Positions 6,096-12,273 of a stretch of 12,273 bases of DNA are shown one piece after another. The translations under genes and the position numbers were made by a program. The notes under the pieces were generated by a model. That model saw only the letters and a list, made by a program, of their open reading frames with translations. It had not been told where the DNA came from and made no database searches. The DNA comes from an uncultured Cellvibrio sp. (GTDB taxonomy: Bacteria > Pseudomonadota > Gammaproteobacteria > Pseudomonadales > Cellvibrionaceae). The number at the start of each line of letters is the position of its first letter. Positions within the stretch are counted from its first letter, which is position 1. Location of the stretch: the NCBI GenBank assembly GCA_946481735.1, contig CAMLOU010000125.1, forward strand, positions 1 to 12,273. The letters are read 5' to 3'.

Positions 6096-7181
6096 ATGAA
6101 AACATGGCTTGTTTTTATCGTCTTGACCATCGCAACACACACAGCCTTTGCGGCGAAAAAAATTCCCTCATCGGCGGACACAGTGATTGCTGCCTGGCCG
6201 GCATCACGTTCGATGCCGGTACAGGAGGCACAGTTAGCGACACGTATGCGTCCTGCTGATCCCCATGCCGTAGCACAACTCGCCAACGCCTATTTGCGTG
6301 ATGCTGCCCTGCCCGGCCAATCGCGTTTCTACGGCCTGGCCCAGGCCGCGCTTCAACCGTTGATCGATCACGCTGATAGCAACGCAGACATCTGGCTCGC
6401 CTGGGCCCAGGTACAACAGCACCAACACGCATTCACGGATGCACTCGCCGCACTGGAAAAAGTCACGCAGCAGCAACCGGACAACATCAATGCGCATTTG
6501 TTGGCGGCGCGTATTTTTTTAATTCAGGACAACGCCGATGCTGCACGCCAGGCCTGTCTGAAATTGCTTGGTAACGCCGACCTCCTTACCGCCAGTGGCT
6601 GTGCGCTGGAAGTAACCAGTTTTCAGGGGGATCTCGCACAAAGTTATCAACAATTGGCGTCACTGGTTGAACGCGAACAACTGCCACAAGATGAACGTGG
6701 CCCCTGGCTGGCGCAGATACTGGCAGATATGGCGCTACGCCTGAAAGATCCGCTTGCGGCCGAGCGCTGGCTCAACACACAACCCAAGGATAACGCCAGT
6801 GTAAATTTTTTAAGCCAATGGGGAGACGTTCAACTTGCTCTCGGCCAACCAGAAAAAGTACTGCAAACACTAGAACCGATAGTCCAGAACGCTGCCGATG
6901 TTGACGATGCACTGTTGTTACGTTTGGCCCTGGCGGAGAAAAAAATCGGCGGTGAGCAATGGCGAGGAAAATTGCGCGAACGCATCACGCTGCGCGAACA
7001 GCGCATGGACAACCAGCACGCAAACGAGATTGCACGTTATTACCTGGATATCGACCCTCAACCGCAGCAAGCGCTCTATTGGGCCCAAATAAACTGGCAA
7101 AACGCGCGCGAATACGGCGACCGTGAATTGCTCGAACGCGCGGCAGCAAGTGCAGCACAACAACACAAGGATAATGACTAA
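6096..7181 (+). CDS. Periplasmic tetratricopeptide-repeat protein
   Basis: 361 residues from the ATG at 6096, which has AGGA about 8 bases upstream. A TTG six bases earlier sits too close to that ribosome site to be the start. A signal peptide covers about 1-19 (MKTWLVFIVLTIATHTAFA), so the protein is exported. The rest is almost all helical. TPR-like repeats are clearest at about residues 90-160 ('ADIWLAWAQVQQHQHAFTDALAALEKVTQQQPDNINAHLLAARIFLIQDNADAARQACLKLL'), with further degenerate repeats at 180-280 ('LADMALRLKDPLAAERWLNTQP', 'LSQWGDVQLALGQPEKVLQTLEPIV') and a last one near the end ('ARYYLDIDPQPQQALYWAQINWQNAREYGDRELLERA'). TPR proteins scaffold protein contacts. The stop shares a base with the next gene's start (TAATG), so it is translationally coupled to the HupE-like gene and likely works with it. 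Confidence 0.85.
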   Translation: MKTWLVFIVLTIATHTAFAAKKIPSSADTVIAAWPASRSMPVQEAQLATRMRPADPHAVAQLANAYLRDAALPGQSRFYGLAQAALQPLIDHADSNADIWLAWAQVQQHQHAFTDALAALEKVTQQQPDNINAHLLAARIFLIQDNADAARQACLKLLGNADLLTASGCALEVTSFQGDLAQSYQQLASLVEREQLPQDERGPWLAQILADMALRLKDPLAAERWLNTQPKDNASVNFLSQWGDVQLALGQPEKVLQTLEPIVQNAADVDDALLLRLALAEKKIGGEQWRGKLRERITLREQRMDNQHANEIARYYLDIDPQPQQALYWAQINWQNAREYGDRELLERAAASAAQQHKDND

Positions 7182-8305
7182 TGCAATCACGGCTTATTTA
7201 TCTCATTGCATCTCTATGGTTGTTGAGCAATGCAACCTTCGCGCATCAGTTGAGTACGGCCTATCTCAACGGGACGCTTGGCGAGACTGGAATATTTGAA
7301 GGTGAATGGCAAATTCGCCTCTACGATCTTGAGCAGGCCATTGGTGTTGACAGCAATCAGGATGGCACATTGTTGTGGGGTGAATTGCTGACGCGTGCGC
7401 AAGAGGCTGACAAGTACCTGTCCAATCATCTAGGGTTTGAGCGTGGCGAACTGCCCTGCTCCCTGTTAATTGACTCAGCATGGCAAGTCACTGAGCATTT
7501 CAACGAGGGCTATCTCGTATTACCGGTTCGTGCGCAATGTCCAATAACCGGCGATTTGCACATTCACTACAGCGCGTTTTTCAAGGAAGACAGTGAGCAC
7601 AAATTATTGGTTTCTGTTGCGACGGAACCGACAACAGGAACTGACAACCACATCAGCAGCCGCGTGATATCCAACACACAGCGCAACGTCACGCTCAGTT
7701 ACGGCAATGGCAACACCTGGCTTACTTTTCAGGAGTTCGTCGTTCAGGGTGTCATCCATATCTGGAAAGGACTGGACCATATTTTATTTTTACTATCCTT
7801 GCTATTGACCTGCGTATTGACCCGTAAACAGCATCACTGGGTTGGCAAGAACAGCGTGCGCGATATCGTGATTGATACCACCTGGATCGTCACTGCCTTT
7901 ACCCTCGCCCATTCCATCACACTCACCGCTACGGCCCTGGGCTGGATCAACTTTCCCAGTCGCTGGGTGGAAGTGGGAATCGCAGCATCGGTCGCCGTTG
8001 CCGCGCTGAATAATATTTTTCCGCTCGTCACTCGCCTCGGCTGGCTGACCTTCGCGTTTGGATTACTACATGGGATGGGCTTTGCCGGAGTGCTTGGTGA
8101 ACTCGGCCTGCCTGCAGATCAAAAAGTACTAACCGTATTGGCTTTCAATATCGGTGTAGAGATAGGACAAATGGTAATTGTAGTAGCCGTTTTACCCTTG
8201 CTTATCCTGGTGCGCAACAGCATCTGGTATTCGCGCTACAGCCTGGCTGCAGTGTCGGTTGTGATCGCACTGATTGCACTGCAGTGGGTATTCGAGCGTT
8301 TTTGA
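7181..8305 (+). CDS. HupE/UreJ-family membrane protein
   Basis: 374 residues. A signal peptide (about 1-21) ends in FA before His22, the 'AHQLSTAYL' opening common in this family. A periplasmic domain runs to about 180 and contains an EF-hand-like loop, D57-S-N59-Q-D61-G-T-L-L-W-G-E68. The C-terminal HupE/UreJ_2 membrane domain has about six to seven helices and shows the family motifs: 'GVIHIWKGLDHILFLLSLLL' (His193, Asp199, His200), 'FTLAHSITLTATALG' (His244), 'FGLLHGMGFAGVLGELG' (His297) and 'AFNIGVEIGQ' (Glu327). Members of the wider HupE/UreJ group are nickel or cobalt permeases, but this long form with an extra periplasmic domain is not well characterised. Start overlaps the TPR stop by one base; the receptor gene follows after 18 bases. 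A substrate of Ni/Co or another divalent metal is inference. Confidence 0.88.
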   Translation: MQSRLIYLIASLWLLSNATFAHQLSTAYLNGTLGETGIFEGEWQIRLYDLEQAIGVDSNQDGTLLWGELLTRAQEADKYLSNHLGFERGELPCSLLIDSAWQVTEHFNEGYLVLPVRAQCPITGDLHIHYSAFFKEDSEHKLLVSVATEPTTGTDNHISSRVISNTQRNVTLSYGNGNTWLTFQEFVVQGVIHIWKGLDHILFLLSLLLTCVLTRKQHHWVGKNSVRDIVIDTTWIVTAFTLAHSITLTATALGWINFPSRWVEVGIAASVAVAALNNIFPLVTRLGWLTFAFGLLHGMGFAGVLGELGLPADQKVLTVLAFNIGVEIGQMVIVVAVLPLLILVRNSIWYSRYSLAAVSVVIALIALQWVFERF

Positions 8306-8323
8306 AATTTTAAAGGAAGCCAC

Positions 8324-10393
8324 ATGAATAAGCGTACAAACAGGATTGCCAGGCTGGTCGGAACAACGATGCTATGTGCACTGTCGGCTTACACGACTGC
8401 CGATAAAATCGGTATTGAAGAAATCAGCGTCCTGGGGCGTAACGCACACGTGATCGGTCAGCGAATATCCGCTTCCGAGGGCAGCATTTCACAGGAGGAT
8501 CTTGTGATACGGCCATTGCTCAGAGTTGGCGAAATACTGGAAGCTGTACCTGGCCTGGTGGCCACACAACACAGTGGCAGCGGTAAAGCTAACCAGTATT
8601 TTCTGCGTGGTTTCAATCTTGATCACGGGACGGATTTCGCAACCAGTGTTGATGGTATGCCCGTCAATATGCGTACTCATGGTCACGGTCAAGGCTACAC
8701 CGATATCAACTTTATTATCCCGGAATTGGTCGGTGGTATTCATTACAAAAAAGGCCCTTATTACGCTGACGTCGGTGATTTTTCTGGCGCAGGTTCTGCC
8801 GAAATTCTCACTGCCCACACCACCGAAGATCGCTTTTTGATTGGAGTAGGTGAACACGATTTTTACCGTGCCCTGTTCATGGGTGAAGCTGACGCCGCCG
8901 CAGGTAAATTACTTTATGGTATTGAATATCAAACCTACCAGGGCCCGTGGGACGATATCAACGAAGACGTGGGCAAGACCAATGTCTGGTTGAAGCAGCA
9001 ATGGACGCAGGGAAATTCTTCATTTCATTTGCTCGCCATGGCCTACGATAACCAATGGAATTCTGCGGACCAGATACCCCAACGCGCCGTGCAACAAGGG
9101 TTAATCAGCGACCTCGGTTCAATTGACACCAGTGTCGGCGGCGAATCCAGCCGCTACAGTTTATCGGGTACGTTCCGCCATCAATCTACCGATGAGAGTG
9201 CGTTACAGGCGCACCTGTACGTCATTGACTACGCTATGACGCTATGGTCCAACTTCAGTTATTTTACCGACCCGGATGGCGATCAGTTTCAACAGATTGA
9301 TAACCGGAAAATTTATGGCGGTGATCTTGCCTGGACATTCAGCCGCGACCTCCTGGGTAAAACCGCCCAGCACACCTTTGGATTGCAAAGCCGGACAGAT
9401 GACATTGACGAAGTCGGCCTGAATCGCACCCGGGAGCGGCAATTCATCAGCACCATCCGCACCGATGCTGTAGAGGAAAGCAGCCACAGTCTTTACTGGC
9501 AACACAAATGGGATATCACATCGTCACTGCGTAGCATGCTGGGCCTGCGTTACGATTATTTTACCTTCGAGGTTACTCCCTTATCTGCGGCAAATCCCGA
9601 TACGTTGATCCTCAACGGTGGAGAAAAAACCGATGACATTATCACCCGTTCGCTCTCATTGATTTATGCGCTCGATGATCAGCAGGAAATCTACTCCAGT
9701 ATGGGGCAAGGTTTTCACAGCAACGATGCCCGTGGTGTAACCTTGCGTGTTGATCCCGTTACTGCCGACCCGCTTGACCCGGCAGATCCGTTAGCAGATA
9801 CGCTCGGCTATGAAATCGGATGGCGAGGTAATTTTGAAAAGTTCAACGCATCCATTGCATTGTGGCAGTTGGAGATCGACTCCGAATTATTATTCGTTGG
9901 TGACGAAGGCATTACAGAAGATACCGGTGTCAGCAGCACCCGTAGCGGCCTGGAGCTGACGGCCTATTACCGCATCAACCACCACTGGATGTTCGATGTG
10001 GAATATTCCTACAGTGACGCACAATTTGATGAAGCATTGGATGGCTTCACCCATATTCCAGGTGCGCTGGAGCATGTGTTAACGACCGGGATTAACTGGC
10101 AATTCAGTGACCGTCTCTTTGCCCACCTGCGTTTGCGCCATATTGCCGAGTACCCACTCGACAACGGCGCCACTGCTGATGCCAGTACTCTCGTAAATTG
10201 GCGTACAGGCTATCAGGTAACGGATCAGTTAAAGTTGACACTGGATATCCTCAACCTGTTCGATTCCAACGACCACGACATCGAATATTTTTATGCTTCA
10301 CAATTGCCGGGTGAAAACAGCCCGGTAGGTGATCACCATTACCATGTATTCGAACCTCGAACATGGCGTCTGGCAGCTGAGTGGCATTTTTAA
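8324..10393 (+). CDS. TonB-dependent outer-membrane receptor
   Basis: 689 residues. Signal peptide about 1-26, then a TonB-box-like IEEISVL (31-37). The plug domain covers about 45-165 with 'LLRVGEILEAVPGLVATQHSGSGKANQYFLRGFNLDHGTDFATSVDGMPVN' and 'YKKGPYYADVGDFSGAGSAEI'. A beta-barrel follows, with 'LGYEIGWRGNFEKFNASIALWQLEIDSELLF' and a final 'TWRLAAEWHF', whose terminal Phe is the usual outer-membrane assembly signal. Histidines cluster in the plug (His101, His119, His121 in 'MRTHGHGQGYTDINF') and near the C-terminus ('GDHHYHVFEPRTW'), which could suit metal or metal-complex binding. Ribosome site AAAGGAAG at 8312-8319. It is the last gene of the operon; no clear terminator follows. It should import a ligand across the outer membrane using TonB energy; TonB-ExbBD are not in the window. 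Confidence 0.95.
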   Translation: MNKRTNRIARLVGTTMLCALSAYTTADKIGIEEISVLGRNAHVIGQRISASEGSISQEDLVIRPLLRVGEILEAVPGLVATQHSGSGKANQYFLRGFNLDHGTDFATSVDGMPVNMRTHGHGQGYTDINFIIPELVGGIHYKKGPYYADVGDFSGAGSAEILTAHTTEDRFLIGVGEHDFYRALFMGEADAAAGKLLYGIEYQTYQGPWDDINEDVGKTNVWLKQQWTQGNSSFHLLAMAYDNQWNSADQIPQRAVQQGLISDLGSIDTSVGGESSRYSLSGTFRHQSTDESALQAHLYVIDYAMTLWSNFSYFTDPDGDQFQQIDNRKIYGGDLAWTFSRDLLGKTAQHTFGLQSRTDDIDEVGLNRTRERQFISTIRTDAVEESSHSLYWQHKWDITSSLRSMLGLRYDYFTFEVTPLSAANPDTLILNGGEKTDDIITRSLSLIYALDDQQEIYSSMGQGFHSNDARGVTLRVDPVTADPLDPADPLADTLGYEIGWRGNFEKFNASIALWQLEIDSELLFVGDEGITEDTGVSSTRSGLELTAYYRINHHWMFDVEYSYSDAQFDEALDGFTHIPGALEHVLTTGINWQFSDRLFAHLRLRHIAEYPLDNGATADASTLVNWRTGYQVTDQLKLTLDILNLFDSNDHDIEYFYASQLPGENSPVGDHHYHVFEPRTWRLAAEWHF

Positions 10394-10637
10394 AAACGAA
10401 GGGGCGTTGTGGTTTTATCGGAACGCGTCTACGGAATTGCTATTTTTATAAGTGCCTCACAAGAAGATTTATGCGCCACAGCAAAACCTCCTCTTAACGA
10501 TAATCCTAATTCTCAAGGCAACTCCAGGTGACATAAAAAAGCTTTTGTCCTTACATAAGATCGGTTAAATTGGCACAGCAGCATTTCGGTAACCTCATTC
10601 GCCTCGCATTACTATTGATGACTGAGAGGAGTTTGTT

Positions 10638-11798
10638 ATGCCCCATGACCTGTCTACCTTTCAAAATACGTATTTCTCTCCCGAACAATCCAGCCTGCAT
10701 CAACTGATCTCCGAACTTCTGGAACAGGCTGATATCAAGATCAATGGCTCTCGTCCCTGGGATATCCAATTACTGGCGCCCGGCGTTCTTGAGCGCGCCT
10801 TTTCCCAAGGAAATCTTGGTTTAGGCGAGGCCTACATGGATGGCGATTGGGAGGTTCAACAGCTGGATGAATTTTTTTGTCGTTTGTTGCGCGGGCGGGT
10901 TGCACAGCACGTCAAGCCGCACAAATTAATTTTCCACGCGTTGCGTTCACGCCTGCTCAATCGACAAAACGCCAAACGCGCCTGGCAGGTGGGTGAAGTA
11001 CATTATGATTTGGGCAATGATTTTTACGCAGCGATGCTCGATCCGCGTATGACCTATACCTGTGGGTATTGGAAAGATGCCGATAATCTTGCCCAGGCCC
11101 AGGAAGCCAAGCTGGATCTTATTTGCCGTAAATTGCAGTTGCAACCGGGTATGCGGGTATTGGATATCGGGTGTGGCTGGGGCAGTTTTATGGGCTACGC
11201 TGCTGAACATTATCAAGTGGAGTGTGTGGGGGTTACGATTTCCAAAGAACAGGCCAAACTGGCGCAAACGCGCTACAGCGGATTACCGCTGGAATTTCGT
11301 TTGCAGGATTACCGCGAAGTTAATGAAAAGTTTGACCGCATTGTCAGCATTGGCATGTTTGAACATGTGGGCCACAAAAACTATCGCACCTATATGAAAG
11401 TCGCGCATCGCTGTTTAGCGGATGACGGCTTATTTTTATTGCACACCATCGGCAAGAATCGCCGCCGCACCACGCCAGACCCCTGGCTGGATCGTTATAT
11501 ATTTCCGAACAGCGAACTGCCGGCAATCAGCCAGATTGACGAAGCGCTGGAAGATTATTTTATTGTGGAAGACCTTCATAATTTTGGTGCGGATTATGAC
11601 AAGACGCTGATGGCATGGCACAACAACGTGATAAATGCCTGGCCACAATTTTCAGCTCAACTCGGCGAACGCTTTTTACGCATGTGGCGCTACTATTTGT
11701 TGTCGTGTGCCGGTGCATTTCGTGCGCGCAATATTCAATTGTGGCAGTGGGTGCTCAGCAAACGAGGCATTCCCGGCGGCTATCGTCGACCGGAATGA
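10638..11798 (+). CDS. cfa: Cyclopropane-fatty-acyl-phospholipid synthase
   Basis: 386 residues, close to the 382 of E. coli Cfa. It transfers a methylene group from S-adenosylmethionine to the double bonds of unsaturated acyl chains in membrane phospholipids, acting at the inner membrane face. The N-terminal domain (about 1-115) carries 'FSQGNLGLGEAYMDGDWE'. The catalytic domain follows with 'VHYDLGNDFYAAMLDPRMTYTCGYW', SAM motif 'VLDIGCGWGSF' (174-184), 'GMFEHVGHKNY' and 'YYLLSCAGAFRARNIQLWQ'. Cys142, Glu242, His269, Tyr320 and Cys357 fall at E. coli Cys139, Glu239, His266, Tyr317 and Cys354 with a constant +3 offset, so the active site, including the bicarbonate-binding residues, is intact. 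Ribosome site GAGAGGAG lies just upstream. A weak promoter candidate (GTGACA 10528-10533, 18 bases, TACATA 10552-10557) exists. No ECF element was seen, so it seems a separate transcription unit. Confidence 0.97.
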   Translation: MPHDLSTFQNTYFSPEQSSLHQLISELLEQADIKINGSRPWDIQLLAPGVLERAFSQGNLGLGEAYMDGDWEVQQLDEFFCRLLRGRVAQHVKPHKLIFHALRSRLLNRQNAKRAWQVGEVHYDLGNDFYAAMLDPRMTYTCGYWKDADNLAQAQEAKLDLICRKLQLQPGMRVLDIGCGWGSFMGYAAEHYQVECVGVTISKEQAKLAQTRYSGLPLEFRLQDYREVNEKFDRIVSIGMFEHVGHKNYRTYMKVAHRCLADDGLFLLHTIGKNRRRTTPDPWLDRYIFPNSELPAISQIDEALEDYFIVEDLHNFGADYDKTLMAWHNNVINAWPQFSAQLGERFLRMWRYYLLSCAGAFRARNIQLWQWVLSKRGIPGGYRRPE

Positions 11799-11841
11799 GA
11801 AGTGCTGCTTATCTCCAGTTTCTGTTATAACTTCGCCATAC

Positions 11842-11864
11842 CCTGGCGTGCCGGGAAAATTTTT
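11842..11864 (+). terminator. Weak intrinsic terminator candidate after cfa
   Basis: CCTGG (11842-11846) pairs with CCGGG (11851-11855), counting one G-U pair, around the loop CGTG, followed by AAAATTTTT. The stem is only 5 bp, so it is a modest candidate, but it lies 43 bases past the cfa stop where a terminator is expected. Confidence 0.35.
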
Positions 11865-12080
11865 CTGCAAAGGGTGATGGTGCGAATGTGTTTATTGTGA
11901 TATTTTTCACACGAAATAAACATTGGCACATAAAATAATGTAAAGCGGAACTCAATACCGAAATTAATGGCCAAGCTGAAGTAATATCTATCATTAACAA
12001 GAAATACACCGTCAACAACAGATACACCATCAATAATAAACGGAACAGAGAAAATTTTTTCGCGATGTGTCACGGGGCTT

Positions 12081-12115
12081 TCTTTTAGTGTTAAATTTTA
12101 ATTTGTACTAAAAGA
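12081..12115. repeat. 9-bp inverted repeat with AT-rich centre
   Basis: TCTTTTAGT (12081-12089) and ACTAAAAGA (12107-12115) are exact inverted repeats around a 17-base spacer that itself contains AAATT-TT-AATTT. It could be a hairpin, an operator for a regulator of a gene beyond the window, or chance in AT-rich DNA. Confidence 0.4.
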
Positions 12116-12273
12116 TTATTGATACATTACGATTTGAAGTAAGGTAAACAGAAACACGCAACTATAAGCAAGTTCCACCGTAAGCAAGTAACGTAAAACA
12201 AGAAAGCAGCAGTAAATATTTTATATATAAAAACTCCAATAATAAACGCAAGTTATCAGTGCGTTCCACACAG

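Larger units (their letters stand above)
11799..12273. other. AT-rich gene-free stretch after cfa
   Basis: 475 bases without a gene I can support. Two overlapping minus-strand frames (11809-12033 and 11825-12073) are open but lack ribosome sites and recognisable features. Visible structure: a weak terminator after cfa (11842-11864); two imperfect tandem copies with an 18-base period starting ATACACC at 12004 and 12022; the 12-mer CAATAATAAACG at both 12031 and 12237; and an inverted repeat at 12081-12115. Base composition is clearly more AT-rich than the neighbouring genes. Confidence 0.6.

Noticed and set aside
11809..12073. Two overlapping minus-strand frames after cfa
   Set aside because: They overlap each other in different frames, lack ribosome sites and show no known motif; the 'IDGV/VDGV' repetition simply follows the 18-base DNA repeat.

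Overview
The window comes from a Gram-negative bacterium. It has an outer-membrane TonB-dependent receptor ending in Phe, a lipobox lipoprotein, SD-led genes and roughly balanced base composition. I would guess a gammaproteobacterium, possibly Cellvibrionales-like, but nothing in the window fixes the taxon.

Left part (1-1963, minus strand): the first genes of a phage-tail-like contractile particle locus, probably an extracellular contractile injection system (eCIS). Reading leftward they are a Pvc16/Afp16-like DUF4255 protein (GTG start), a 273-residue protein of unknown role, and the N-terminal 144 residues of a tail sheath protein that runs off the window. A 424-base gene-free divergent spacer (1964-2387) follows, holding an AT-rich block and a perfect hairpin.

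Centre (2388-10393, plus strand): an ECF sigma factor of the SigK kind overlaps its RskA-type membrane anti-sigma factor (ATGA junction). A perfect 12-bp-stem terminator follows. Next comes a closely spaced five-gene run: DUF4331 exported protein, outer-membrane lipoprotein with an Ig/cadherin-like domain, periplasmic TPR protein, HupE/UreJ-type membrane protein and TonB-dependent receptor. By eye I found the same bipartite element, TGCATCC - 16 bases - CGT(A/T), in front of both the sigma gene and the DUF4331 gene. It resembles the known SigK promoter type, so the sigma factor probably drives its own operon and the five-gene operon. The sigma factor also carries two cysteines 50 residues apart, at the positions of the redox-sensing pair of Mycobacterium tuberculosis SigK. 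Together these suggest a redox- or metal-responsive regulator controlling an envelope import system: receptor in the outer membrane, HupE-like permease in the inner membrane, DUF4331, lipoprotein and TPR proteins in or facing the periplasm. The substrate is not shown by the sequence; a metal or metallophore is the leading inference.

Right part (10394-12273): a stand-alone cyclopropane fatty acid synthase gene (cfa) with all key catalytic residues, then about 475 bases of AT-rich DNA without a convincing gene, containing a weak terminator and a 9-bp inverted repeat.
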